Origin: Kibdelosporangium philippinense
GTDB lineage: Bacteria > Actinomycetota > Actinomycetes > Mycobacteriales > Pseudonocardiaceae
Assembly: GCF_021390435.2 (NCBI RefSeq)
Contig: NZ_JAJVCN010000003.1
Span: 620,001-684,000 of the forward strand
Length of the DNA stretch: 64,000 nt
Direction: 5' to 3'
Part shown: piece by piece, positions 43,597 to 52,356 of the stretch
Position numbering within the stretch: position 1 is the first letter of the stretch
How the letters are laid out: every line of letters starts with the position of its first letter
The notes under the pieces: generated by a model
Database searches by the model: none
Told to the model about the DNA's origin: nothing
What the model saw: the letters and a program-made list of their open reading frames with translations, nothing else
Position numbers and translations under genes: made by a program

Positions 43597-44804
43597 GGGA
43601 ACTCCACCGATATCACCGTCGGCCCGCCCGTCGGGCTGTCGACGGCAACCGTACCGTCCAGCGCGGCCACACGTCGCCGCATCCCGACGATCCCTGTCCC
43701 CTTTGTCTCGTCGACACCGCCGAATCCGTTGTCGGACACCGTGATGCGCAAGCATTCGTCCCGAGTAACGCGCACTGACGCGCTCGTCGCATTGCTGTGC
43801 TTGGCAATGTTCGTCAACGCCTCGGTCACCACGAAGTACGCCGCCGCTTCGACCGGAGTCGGGACCCTCCCCAGGTCCTCGGTCTCCACCACCGTCGGCA
43901 CCGGGCAACGAGCCCCGACGGCTGCCAGCGCCCCGTCGAGGCCGCGGTCGGTGAGGATCGGCGGGTACATCGTCCTGATCACGTCGCGAAGCTCTCCCAT
44001 CGCCTGTTCGGCGCCTTCGCGTGCTTCTCGGATCAATGTCGACGCGGGATCCTTCGCGTCCAACGTTTTCTCGGCCACCCCAAGCCGCATCGCGATGGAC
44101 ACCAGCCGCGCCTGCGTGCCGTCGTGCAGGTCACGCTCGATCCGGCGCAGTTCCGCGTCGTGCGCCGTGACCGCTCCCGCCCTGGTCTCGGTCAGCTGCT
44201 CGACCCGCTCGGCCAGTTTGGACGGAGACAGCAGCAGCTTCGAGATGTTCGCGTGCACCCTGGCAAGCACCGGTACCCCGAACCACGCCAGCGCCAGCCC
44301 GACCACCGCGGTTGGCGCACCGACCAGGATCGCCCGGCCGAGGTCGGTGATCTCCACGTTCATCACCTGCAACGGCTGGCTCTCCGGCATCGCCCACCAG
44401 AAGAACAGCATCAACGTGCTGAACACCGCGAAGACCGAAACGAGTATCCCGGCCATGCCGAACGCGAACCCGAGGAACGTGTTGGCGATCAGCCACACCA
44501 GGTCACGCCACGTGGTCTGGTCGGTGATCACCTGCCGCACCCTGGCGAGCACCCCGCCGGTCAGCGGCCGGAACTGCTGCTGGATCGGTTTGCCGAGCAC
44601 CCAGCCGACCAGCTGGCGGTGAACGTCCGTCCACAGTCTGATGATCATCACAACGATCGGGAACAGCACGAACCCGAGCCCGGCCACGATCAGCGAGATC
44701 CCGCTCAGCGGCAGCAGCATCAGCAACGGCATCGAAAACGGAGCGCTGAACCCGACCGCGGCCAGGTATCCGACGCTCTTCCCCCACTGCTTCACCATGT
44801 CCAT
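43584..44804 (-). CDS. NarL-type sensor histidine kinase
   Basis: A 406-residue kinase. An N-terminal membrane region of about 190 residues has several helices (MPLLMLLPLSGISLIVAGLG, GMAGILVSVFAVFSTLMLFF and others). The HisKA_3 site is AELRRIERDLHDGTQARLVS with the phospho-acceptor His. The ATPase lobe has the N-box VVTEALTNIAKHSNAT, the D-box ITVSDNGFGG and GTGIVGMRRRVAALDG. All catalytic elements are intact, unlike the relic kinase at 22028. Its partner regulator overlaps its end. Confidence 0.92.
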   Translation of the reverse strand: MDMVKQWGKSVGYLAAVGFSAPFSMPLLMLLPLSGISLIVAGLGFVLFPIVVMIIRLWTDVHRQLVGWVLGKPIQQQFRPLTGGVLARVRQVITDQTTWRDLVWLIANTFLGFAFGMAGILVSVFAVFSTLMLFFWWAMPESQPLQVMNVEITDLGRAILVGAPTAVVGLALAWFGVPVLARVHANISKLLLSPSKLAERVEQLTETRAGAVTAHDAELRRIERDLHDGTQARLVSIAMRLGVAEKTLDAKDPASTLIREAREGAEQAMGELRDVIRTMYPPILTDRGLDGALAAVGARCPVPTVVETEDLGRVPTPVEAAAYFVVTEALTNIAKHSNATSASVRVTRDECLRITVSDNGFGGVDETKGTGIVGMRRRVAALDGTVAVDSPTGGPTVISVEFPCAL

Positions 44805-44895
44805 GAGTCTGCCCTGGTCGTCTGCCCGGCACAGTGGTACCGACTACACCATTTCAGCCCCGGTACGCGCCAAGGGAGGCCCTCGCGCGTTCAAC

Positions 44896-44918
44896 GCCGT
44901 GAAGGTGACCTTCACGGC
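44896..44918. repeat. 23-bp perfect palindrome
   Basis: GCCGTGAAGGT and its exact complement are separated by a single base. It lies six bases beyond the stop of the ABC ATPase (minus strand). It could work as a terminator stem or a binding site; the tiny loop argues against a simple terminator. Confidence 0.5.
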
Positions 44919-44923
44919 ATAAA

Positions 44924-45682
44924 TCAGGCCGCGTCACGGTCACCGAGGTGGGTCATCCGCTCGGCGATCAGCTCCGGCGTCGGCCTGCGCATCTCGCCAG
45001 CGAACTGGCCGTCGGCCAGGAAGATCACGGAGTCAGCGTACGAAGCCGCAACCGGGTCGTGCGTGACCATCAGGACTGTCTGGCCCATGCCCGAGACCAC
45101 GTTGCGCAGCAGCTCAAGGACCTGACGTGCGGTCCTGGTGTCCAGCGCGCCGGTCGGCTCGTCAGCGAAGACCACGTCCGGTTTGGTCACCAGGGCCCGC
45201 GCGATCGCCACGCGCTGCTGCTGACCACCGGAAAGCTCGCTCGGCAGCCGGTTGACCCGCTCGTCCAGTCCGACCGCGCGGATCACCTGGGCCAGCAGCG
45301 CGCGATCCACCCGCTTGCCTGCCAGACGCAGCGGAAGGGTGACGTTCTGCGCCACAGTCAGCGTGCTGAGCAGGTTGTACGCCTGGAAAACGAACCCGAT
45401 CCGCTCGCGGCGCAGCACGGTCAGCTGGGTCTCGCTCATCCCGGACAATTCGGCGTCGCCGAGCCAGACCTGCCCGCTTGTCGGCACGTCCAGACCGGCC
45501 GCACAGTTCAGGAACGTGCTCTTGCCCGACCCCGACGGCCCCATCACCGCGGTGAACGTGCCGCGTCGCAGCTCGATGTTGACGTCACGCAACGCGTGCA
45601 CGGTCCCCGCGCCGGTGCCGTACGTCTTGGTGACGCCGCTCATCCTCAACGCCGGCGCCATCGTCATCACCTGTGTGTTCAT
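44924..45682 (-). CDS. ABC transporter ATP-binding protein (MacB-type), without adjacent permease
   Basis: A 252-residue ATPase of the MacB/LolD group. Walker A is MGPSGSGKSTFLNCAAGL, Q-loop FVFQAYNLLSTL, signature SELSGGQQQRVAIARAL, Walker B VVFADEPTGALD, switch His MVTHDPVA. The ATG at 45682 is preferred; an upstream frame to 45730 and internal ATGs are alternatives. It is oriented like the two-component system just downstream, a pairing seen in antibiotic-sensing systems, but no FtsX-type permease gene lies beside it. Confidence 0.88.
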   Translation of the reverse strand: MNTQVMTMAPALRMSGVTKTYGTGAGTVHALRDVNIELRRGTFTAVMGPSGSGKSTFLNCAAGLDVPTSGQVWLGDAELSGMSETQLTVLRRERIGFVFQAYNLLSTLTVAQNVTLPLRLAGKRVDRALLAQVIRAVGLDERVNRLPSELSGGQQQRVAIARALVTKPDVVFADEPTGALDTRTARQVLELLRNVVSGMGQTVLMVTHDPVAASYADSVIFLADGQFAGEMRRPTPELIAERMTHLGDRDAA

Positions 45683-45753
45683 GGCGGTAACGCTATTGAG
45701 GACGAGCGGGCCCCAGAATGGCTTCTGCACCCGACTACGAGGTGGGGTTAGCC

Positions 45754-46584
45754 CTACCCCCGTTCGAAGTCGGCGACCCGCGCGGCGTACTCGTCGAGTA
45801 TCCGGAGGGCCTCGTCACGCGGCCGCGACGGCAGGAAAAGCCCGAGGCGTTCGATGCCCAAGCCCCGGTAGGAGGCCCAGAGATCGAGGTCCTTGGACGG
45901 CGCGCCGAACATGCTGACCGGCACGCTACGGCCAGCGCCATCGTTCAGCTGGGCGATCCGCTTGGTGAGCTGCCCGACCGTCAGTGGGTTGGTCAGCCAG
46001 CCCGCGTCGTACTTGATCACACGGCGGACCATGGCGTTCGAGTCGCCACCGATGTAAATCGGTGGCTGACGGACCGGCTTCGGGCGGCTGTGCACGGGGT
46101 CGAAGTCGACGAATTTGCCGTGGTACTCGGCCGGTTCGTTGGTCCACAGCGCCTTGATCGCCTCGATCCGCTCGTCCAGCAGGGCGCCGCGGGTCGCCGG
46201 CTCGGTGCCGTGGTTGCGCATCTCCTCGAGGTTCCAGCCCGCCCCGACGCCGAAGATCAACCGGCCGTTCGAGATCAGGTCGATCGACGCGGCTTCCTTG
46301 GCCGTGATGATCGGGTCGCGCTGGATCAGCAGGGCGATCCCGGTGAACAGCTGGATTCTCTCGGTCACGGTCGCCGCCGCGGCAAGCGTGACGAAGGGGT
46401 CGAGGGTCTTGTAGTAGACCGGCGGCATTTCCCCGCCGCCGGGGTAAGGAGTCTCGCGTTTCGCGGGGATGTGCGTGTGCTCGGCGATGATCAGGGAATC
46501 GAAACCGCGTTCTTCGATGGCACGGCCGAGATCGGCCGGGCCGATGGCGTCATCGGTGACGAACGTGGAAATGCCGAACTGCAT
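45754..46584 (-). CDS. LLM-class F420-dependent oxidoreductase
   Basis: A 276-residue luciferase-like TIM-barrel oxidoreductase, probably using coenzyme F420. Family features are FGISTFVTDDAIGPADLGRA, SLIIAEHTHIP near residue 33, GRLIFGVGAGWNLEEM and PPIYIGGDSNAMVRR. The ATG at 46584 has GGAG seven bases upstream. It follows meaB by 31 bp in the same direction and may be co-transcribed with the acyl-CoA genes. The substrate is unknown. Confidence 0.88.
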   Translation of the reverse strand: MQFGISTFVTDDAIGPADLGRAIEERGFDSLIIAEHTHIPAKRETPYPGGGEMPPVYYKTLDPFVTLAAAATVTERIQLFTGIALLIQRDPIITAKEAASIDLISNGRLIFGVGAGWNLEEMRNHGTEPATRGALLDERIEAIKALWTNEPAEYHGKFVDFDPVHSRPKPVRQPPIYIGGDSNAMVRRVIKYDAGWLTNPLTVGQLTKRIAQLNDGAGRSVPVSMFGAPSKDLDLWASYRGLGIERLGLFLPSRPRDEALRILDEYAARVADFERG

Positions 46585-46615
46585 CAAGCAACTCCGTCCT
46601 GTTGGTCCTGCTGAG

Positions 46616-47593
46616 TCAGGACACCGGACCGGTACGCGGTATTCCCGCGATCAGCTGATCGGCCGCGACATAGGGGTCCAAATCCCCCGCGGCCACCCGC
46701 TTTGCCAAACCGGCAAGGACATCGTGCCCGCGGCCTTCGAATCCGGCTCGCACGGCTTCCAACGCGATCGCCTCGATCTCGGCCTGCGCGCGCCTGTGCC
46801 GCCGTTGCTCCAGTTCGCCGTGGTCCACCAGCCATTGGTGGTGCGCGTCCAACGCCGCGACGACCTCATCCAAACCCTCCATTTTGGACGCGACAGTCCG
46901 GACGATCGGCTGGCGCCATGCGGCTCCGCCGACCCCCCTGCGCGCCATCGCGACCATGTTCTTCAGATCGCGCACGGTGGCGTCGGCGCCATCCCTGTCC
47001 GCTTTGTTCACAACGAAGACGTCCGCGATTTCCAGGATCCCAGCCTTGGCCGCCTGGATTCCGTCACCCATTCCCGGCGCCAGCAAGACGACTGTGGTGT
47101 CGGCGAGCGAAACAACGTCTACTTCGGACTGTCCAACTCCGACAGTCTCGATCAGGACAACGTCGAACCCGGCCGCGTCAAGGACTCTGAGTGCCTGCGG
47201 GGTCGCCCACGAAAGACCACCGAGGTGCCCACGAGTGGCCATCGACCGGATGAACACACCGGGATCGGTGGCGTGCGCATGCATCCGGATCCGGTCGCCG
47301 AGCAGCGCGCCGCCGGAGAACGGCGACGACGGATCGACCGCGAGCACGCCGACACGTTTTCCTTGCGCCCGCAGGGAAGTAACCAGCGCGGACGTCGATG
47401 TCGACTTGCCGACACCGGGTGGCCCGGTCAACCCGATGACCCTGGCATGACCGGAGAAGGGCGCCAGTGCGGCGGCGACTTCACGCAGCTGCGGACTGGC
47501 GTCCTCGACGAGCGAGATCAACCTGGCGATCGCGCGCGGTTGTCCGCCCCGCGCGCGATCGACCAGATCGCTTACATCAGTTGTTCGGGACAC
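46616..47593 (-). CDS. meaB: Methylmalonyl-CoA mutase-associated GTPase MeaB
   Basis: A 325-residue G3E-family GTPase that protects and reloads adenosylcobalamin on methylmalonyl-CoA mutase. The P-loop is GLTGPPGVGKST at residues 54-65, Walker B-like VLIETVGVGQSEVDV, and the base-recognition motif VVNKADRDGAD. The GTG at 47593 lies inside the end of the thiolase gene, a 17-base overlap that implies coupling. The mutase subunits themselves are not in the window. Confidence 0.93.
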   Translation of the reverse strand: MSRTTDVSDLVDRARGGQPRAIARLISLVEDASPQLREVAAALAPFSGHARVIGLTGPPGVGKSTSTSALVTSLRAQGKRVGVLAVDPSSPFSGGALLGDRIRMHAHATDPGVFIRSMATRGHLGGLSWATPQALRVLDAAGFDVVLIETVGVGQSEVDVVSLADTTVVLLAPGMGDGIQAAKAGILEIADVFVVNKADRDGADATVRDLKNMVAMARRGVGGAAWRQPIVRTVASKMEGLDEVVAALDAHHQWLVDHGELEQRRHRRAQAEIEAIALEAVRAGFEGRGHDVLAGLAKRVAAGDLDPYVAADQLIAGIPRTGPVS

Positions 47594-48764
47594 GGATGAT
47601 CAGCGCGTCACCCTGGCCGCCACCACCGCACAAGGCGGCGGCACCGACACCGCCGCCCCGGCGCTTGAGCTCAAGCGCCATGGTCAGCGCGAGCCGTGCA
47701 CCGGACATGCCGATCGGGTGGCCGAGCGCGATCGCGCCGCCGTTGACGTTCACCTTGTCCGCGCTGATCCCGAGCTGCTCGGTGGAAACCAGGCCGACGG
47801 CCGCGAAGGCTTCGTTGATCTCAACGAGGTCCAGGTCGTCCGCGGTGAGGTTTTCCTTGGCCAGCGCGGCTTTGATCGCGTTGGACGGTTGCTCGTGCAG
47901 GCTCGCGTCCGGACCGGCGACGACACCGTGCGCGCCGATCTCGGCCAGCCAGGTCAGGCCGAGCTCCTCGGCCTTCGCCTTGCTCATCACGACAACAGCC
48001 GCGGCGCCGTCGGAGATCGGCGAGGCCGAGCCCGCGGTGATCGTGCCGTCGCTGGCGAACGCGGGACGCAGCTTGGCCAGCGTTTCCACCGAGGTGTCGC
48101 CGCGGACGCCTTCGTCGGTGTCGACGACCAGCGGGTCGCCCTTCCGCTGCGGCACGGACACCGGGACGATCTCCTCGGCGAACAGGCCGTTCTTCTGCGC
48201 GTCGGCTGCGCGTTGGTGCGAACGGACCGCGAACTCGTCCTGCTGCAGGCGGGTCACGCTGTAGCGCGAGTTGTACTTCTCGGTGGACGCACCCATCGCG
48301 ACCTGGTCGAACGCGCAGAACAGACCGTCGTGGGCCATGTGGTCGATCATGGTCACGTCGCCGTACTTGAACCCGCTGCGCGACTTGGGCAGCAGGTGCG
48401 GCGCCTGCGTCATCGACTCCTGGCCGCCAGCCACGACGATGTCGAACTCACCGGCCCTGATCAGCTGGTCCGCCAAGGCGATCGCGTCAAGACCGGACAG
48501 GCACACCTTGTTGATCGTCAGCGCGGGCACACTCATCGGGATGCCCGCGGCGGCCGCGGCCTGCCGGGCCGGGATCTGGCCGGTGCCCGCGGTCAGCACC
48601 TGGCCCATGATCACGTACTGCACCTGCTCCGGCGCGACACCCGCGCGCTCCAACGCGCCCTTGATCGCGAAGCCGCCCAGCTGCGCGCCGGAGAAATCCT
48701 TGAGCTGGCCGAGCAGCCGCCCCATCGGGGTACGGGCTCCAGCGACGATGACGGAACCGGACAC
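47577..48764 (-). CDS. Acetyl-CoA C-acetyltransferase (thiolase)
   Basis: A 395-residue biosynthetic-type thiolase that condenses two acetyl-CoA or cleaves acetoacetyl-CoA. The acyl-accepting Cys is C88 in INKVCLSGLDA. The other catalytic parts are EINEAFAAV, GGAIALGHPIGMSGARL with the His, and ALCGGGGQGDALI with the second Cys. The GTG at 48764 has GGAGG five bases upstream; the much longer open frame above it is an artefact. With the coupled meaB and the divergent epimerase and ccr genes it suggests acetyl-CoA assimilation or C4/C5 acyl-CoA supply. Confidence 0.93.
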   Translation of the reverse strand: MSGSVIVAGARTPMGRLLGQLKDFSGAQLGGFAIKGALERAGVAPEQVQYVIMGQVLTAGTGQIPARQAAAAAGIPMSVPALTINKVCLSGLDAIALADQLIRAGEFDIVVAGGQESMTQAPHLLPKSRSGFKYGDVTMIDHMAHDGLFCAFDQVAMGASTEKYNSRYSVTRLQQDEFAVRSHQRAADAQKNGLFAEEIVPVSVPQRKGDPLVVDTDEGVRGDTSVETLAKLRPAFASDGTITAGSASPISDGAAAVVVMSKAKAEELGLTWLAEIGAHGVVAGPDASLHEQPSNAIKAALAKENLTADDLDLVEINEAFAAVGLVSTEQLGISADKVNVNGGAIALGHPIGMSGARLALTMALELKRRGGGVGAAALCGGGGQGDALIIRVPNN

Positions 48765-48902
48765 AACTGCCTCCAACGAAAGATGCGAGCGCTCGTTAAC
48801 TGACGATACCCATGGGTATCTCACTGCACCGATTCCGTGTGAAGGCTGGTGTCGCACAGGCCACACATCCGGCGGCGAGCCGGGTGTGCCGCACTTACCC
48901 TC

Positions 48903-49352
48903 ATGGACATGGCTACAGACGGCGCTGCCAAGGTCACCGCGATCGACCACGTCGGGATCGCGGTACCCGATCTCGACGAGGCGATCGCGTTCTACCAGGA
49001 AACATTCGGGCTCGTACTGGCCGCGACCGAGGTCAACGAGGAGCAGGGCGTACGCGAGGCGATGCTGCGCGCGCCCGGCGACGACGGCAGCGGCACGGCG
49101 ATCCAGCTGCTCGCGCCACTGACGCCGGACTCGACGATCGCCAAGTTCCTCGGCAAGCGCGGCCCCGGCCTGCAGCAGCTGGCCTACCGCGTCGAGAACG
49201 TCGACGAAGCGTCCGACGCGATTCGCGGCAAGGGCATCGAGCTGTTGTACGCCGAGCCGAAACACGGCACGGAAAACAGCCGGGTCCAGTTCATTCACCC
49301 CAAATCAACAGGCGGCGTGCTGGTGGAATTGGTGCAGCCAGCCGAGCACTGA
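48903..49352 (+). CDS. mce: Methylmalonyl-CoA epimerase
   Basis: A 149-residue vicinal-oxygen-chelate enzyme that interconverts the R and S forms of methylmalonyl-CoA. The first metal His is in AIDHVGIAVPDLDEA, and further ligands lie in GPGLQQLAYRVENVDEA and GVLVELVQP. The start is the ATG at 48903 or at 48909; neither has a clear ribosome site, so the message may be near-leaderless. It is divergent from the thiolase-meaB unit and 90 bp ahead of ccr. Confidence 0.92.
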   Translation: MDMATDGAAKVTAIDHVGIAVPDLDEAIAFYQETFGLVLAATEVNEEQGVREAMLRAPGDDGSGTAIQLLAPLTPDSTIAKFLGKRGPGLQQLAYRVENVDEASDAIRGKGIELLYAEPKHGTENSRVQFIHPKSTGGVLVELVQPAEH

Positions 49353-49442
49353 ATCGGTCCCGGTGGCGCAGGTCTCACAATTGTGGTGATCTCCGATTAC
49401 CCGTGGGTAACCTCCGGGAATTCGCGACGTTGGAGGTCAGGC

Positions 49443-50774
49443 GTGGAAAAGATCCGAGACGCCATTCTTTCGGGTGACTTGGCTGCTGTCGGCGGTCTGG
49501 ACGTGCCGGATCACTACCGGGCGGTCACCGTGCACGCCGACGAGGTCGAAATGTTCGCGGGCCTGGATACCCCGGACAAAGATCCACGGAAGTCGCTGCA
49601 CATCGAGGACGTCGCGACGCCAGAACTCGGTCCCGGCGAGGCATTGATCGCCGTTATGGCGTCGGCGATCAACTACAACACGGTGTGGACATCGATCTTC
49701 GAACCGGTGGACACGTTCGGATTCCTGCGGCGCTACGGGAAAACGTCGGAACTGGCGAAACGGCACGATTTGCCGTACCACATCGTGGGTTCCGATCTGG
49801 CAGGCGTTGTCCTGCGCACGGGCCCGGGCGTCGGAGCGTGGAAGCCGGGCGACGAGGTCGTGGCGCACTGTCTGTCGGTCGAACTGGAGCACCCGGACGG
49901 CCACAACGACACGATGATGGACCCGGAGCAGCGAATCTGGGGCTTCGAGACGAACTTCGGCGGCCTCGCCGAGATCGCGCTGGTGAAGTCGAACCAGCTG
50001 ATGCCCAAACCCGCACACCTGACGTGGGAAGAAGCCGCATCCCCAGGCCTGGTGAACTCGACGGCCTACCGCCAGCTCGTGTCCCGCAACGGCGCCGCGA
50101 TGAAACAAGGCGACACGGTGCTGATCTGGGGAGCATCCGGCGGCCTCGGCTCGTACGCGACACAGTTCGCGTTGAACGGCGGTGCGACGCCGGTGTGCGT
50201 CGTGTCGAGCCCGGCGAAGGCGGAGATCTGCCGCAAGATGGGCGCGGAGCTGATCATCGACCGCTCGGCGGAGGGCTACAAGTTCTGGTCGGACGAGAAC
50301 ACGCAGGACCCGAGGGAATGGAAGCGTTTCGGCGCCAAGATCCGCGAGCTGACCGGCGGCGACGACCCGGACATCGTGTTCGAGCACCCCGGCAGGGAGA
50401 CCTTCGGCGCAAGCGTTTTCGTGGCCAAGCGCGGCGGCACGATCGTGACGTGCGCGTCGACTTCGGGCTTCATGCACCAGTACGACAACCGGTACCTGTG
50501 GATGCACCTCAAGCGCATCGTCGGGTCGCACTTCGCGAACTACCGTGAGGCCTCGGAAGCCAACCGGCTGATCGCCAAGGGCAAGATCCACCCGACCTTG
50601 TCGAAGGTCTACGCGCTCGAAGACACCGGCCAGGCCGCGTACGACGTGCACCGCAACGCCCACCAGGGCAAGGTGGGCGTGCTGTGCTTGGCGCCAACCG
50701 AAGGCCTCGGCGTGCATGACGAGGAAATGCGCGCCAAGCACATCAACGCGATCAACAACTTCCGCGGGATCTAA
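49443..50774 (+). CDS. ccrA: Crotonyl-CoA carboxylase/reductase
   Basis: A 443-residue medium-chain dehydrogenase/reductase that converts crotonyl-CoA, CO2 and NADPH to ethylmalonyl-CoA. Signatures are VMASAINYNTVWTSIFEPV, YHIVGSDLAGVVLRTGPGV, WGFETNFGGLAEIALVKSNQ and the nucleotide motif IWGASGGLGSYATQFAL. FEHPGRETFGASVFVAKRGG and MHQYDNRYLWMHLKRI are also family-specific. The GTG at 49443 has GGAGG upstream. Ccr supplies ethylmalonyl-CoA either for the ethylmalonyl-CoA pathway or as a polyketide extender; no polyketide genes are in the window. Confidence 0.95.
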   Translation: MEKIRDAILSGDLAAVGGLDVPDHYRAVTVHADEVEMFAGLDTPDKDPRKSLHIEDVATPELGPGEALIAVMASAINYNTVWTSIFEPVDTFGFLRRYGKTSELAKRHDLPYHIVGSDLAGVVLRTGPGVGAWKPGDEVVAHCLSVELEHPDGHNDTMMDPEQRIWGFETNFGGLAEIALVKSNQLMPKPAHLTWEEAASPGLVNSTAYRQLVSRNGAAMKQGDTVLIWGASGGLGSYATQFALNGGATPVCVVSSPAKAEICRKMGAELIIDRSAEGYKFWSDENTQDPREWKRFGAKIRELTGGDDPDIVFEHPGRETFGASVFVAKRGGTIVTCASTSGFMHQYDNRYLWMHLKRIVGSHFANYREASEANRLIAKGKIHPTLSKVYALEDTGQAAYDVHRNAHQGKVGVLCLAPTEGLGVHDEEMRAKHINAINNFRGI

Positions 50775-52189
50775 CGGGTTTCCTTCTGCAGAGGCAGGGC
50801 CGCGAACTCGTGGTCCTGCCAAATCCGTCGTGACGTCTCCTCTGGGTACGGGGTGACGGTCGGCTGCGTGTCGAAGACCTGGGTCAGGCGCTGTTCGGTG
50901 TCATAGGCAGGCCAGCCCGGGTCTCCCGTCTTCGCGAATCCCGTCCACGCCTTGCGCATCGTGTCCGAGAGCGCTTCGGCTTCAGGCGCGCCGCCAATCA
51001 GCATCGCGGGCTGGCCTTTGTCCAGGTTTCCGAAGACAAGCGGGATGTCCAGGCCATGCGTGGCTCCCATGGTCGGGGCCTGCCAGGTCAGCTCGTACAG
51101 GTAGGCCCGGCCGCCGCCCGTGACCTGCGCTTCGGCGAGGTGCAGTGAGGGCATGCGGAACAGCCAGTCGCTGTGGACTGTCTCGTAGAGCGCTTCGGGT
51201 TCCGCCTGGGGGTACGGGTTAGGCGCGAAGAGCTTTACGGCTTCGTCCGCCAGTTCCTCGGTGACCTCTATGGCCTCGATCGCGTTGAACAACCGCTGTT
51301 CGTCGCGGGTGTGGCCGACGATCAGCTCGATGTCCTTGGCGGCGCCGTTTTTCAAGGCCTCCCACGGCGTTTGGCGCAGGACGTCGCCGTCGACCACCGG
51401 CGAGAACAGGATTGTCCTGCGTGCGGGCAAACCCCAGCGGTCCGCGTACTGCATGATCTTGGCGATCACCGCGTCACCGATCGCGGAGAGTTCGAATGGG
51501 TCCACAGTAGACAGATCTTGTCCGGCTTCCGCGATGCAGGCCTTGGTGATGTCCTCGGCGAGCTCTGGCGTGAACACCGTGCCAGCGACGCTTTGCGCGA
51601 TTGCCCTTGTGAAAAGACCTTTCGCCCGTGGCATCGCCAGGAGTGCCGCGACCGATCCCGCGCCAGCGGACTGGCCGAAGATCGTGACCTGGTCGGGGTC
51701 GCCACCGAAGGCGCCGATGTTGTCACGTACCCATTCCAGCGCGGCTACCTGGTCGAGCAGGCCGCGATTGGCCGGTTTGCCTTCGATCTGCGCGAAACCT
51801 TCGATGCCAAGGCGGTAGTTGAACGTCACCAGTACGACGTCTGCTTTGGCCAGGTTCACCCCGTCGTACTCGGGCAGGCTGGACATACCGAGGATGTAGG
51901 CGCCGCCCGGAATCCAGACCATCACCGGGAGTTTCTTGTCCGTGGCCGGGGTCCAGATGTTCAGCGTCAGCCAGTTGTGGTCGTCCTTCACCAGGGTTTC
52001 CATGCCGAAGTAGCCAGCTTGAGGGGCTGGCGGCCCGTACTTCGTGGCGTCGCCGTCCCAGCTTTTCACCGGATGTGGCGCGGCGAACCGCAATTCGCCG
52101 ACCGGCGGCGCGGCGTACGGGATGCCGCGGAATACCGCCACCCCGTCCTCTTCGGTGCCACGCACTTTCGCCGCATGGACTTCGGTCAT
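50771..52189 (-). CDS. Type B carboxylesterase
   Basis: A 472-residue alpha/beta hydrolase of the carboxylesterase/para-nitrobenzyl-esterase group. The oxyanion hole is in VWIPGGAYILG and the nucleophile is Ser174 in FGQSAGAGSVAAL. The acid is probably in the VGHTRDEQRLF region and the His in ATHGLDIPLVF. There is no signal peptide, so it is cytoplasmic. The ATG at 52189 has AGGAAG upstream. It converges on ccr and overlaps its stop by four bases. Confidence 0.92.
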   Translation of the reverse strand: MTEVHAAKVRGTEEDGVAVFRGIPYAAPPVGELRFAAPHPVKSWDGDATKYGPPAPQAGYFGMETLVKDDHNWLTLNIWTPATDKKLPVMVWIPGGAYILGMSSLPEYDGVNLAKADVVLVTFNYRLGIEGFAQIEGKPANRGLLDQVAALEWVRDNIGAFGGDPDQVTIFGQSAGAGSVAALLAMPRAKGLFTRAIAQSVAGTVFTPELAEDITKACIAEAGQDLSTVDPFELSAIGDAVIAKIMQYADRWGLPARRTILFSPVVDGDVLRQTPWEALKNGAAKDIELIVGHTRDEQRLFNAIEAIEVTEELADEAVKLFAPNPYPQAEPEALYETVHSDWLFRMPSLHLAEAQVTGGGRAYLYELTWQAPTMGATHGLDIPLVFGNLDKGQPAMLIGGAPEAEALSDTMRKAWTGFAKTGDPGWPAYDTEQRLTQVFDTQPTVTPYPEETSRRIWQDHEFAALPLQKETR

Positions 52190-52310
52190 CGCAACTTCCT
52201 CTCTTCGCTTGCGGCTCGGGATCCTCCTCGCGCGTGTCAGACGGGCGCCAACCATTTACCGCGTTTGCCCTTTGGACTGCCCAATCGGCAACCATCACCG
52301 CACGTCAACC

Positions 52311-52356
52311 CTCGTGAGTGGTTACGCGAGTTCTAACGCTGATAACCACTCACGAG
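52311..52356 (-). terminator. Palindromic intergenic repeat, copy 3
   Basis: 14-bp arms (CTCGTGAGTGGTTA at 52311-52324 and its complement at 52343-52356). The loop carries the conserved core in reverse (GTTCTAAC on the plus strand), so this copy is inverted relative to the others. It lies between two genes on the minus strand, at the 3' end of the ankyrin gene, whose stop is inside the arm. Confidence 0.8.

Noticed and set aside
43613..45125. Plus-strand frames opposite the two-component genes
   Set aside because: Shadows of the kinase and regulator; no ribosome site and repetitive charged composition.
48765..49298. N-terminal extension of the thiolase frame
   Set aside because: It would cover the divergent epimerase gene; the GTG at 48764 has GGAGG and starts at the family N-terminus.
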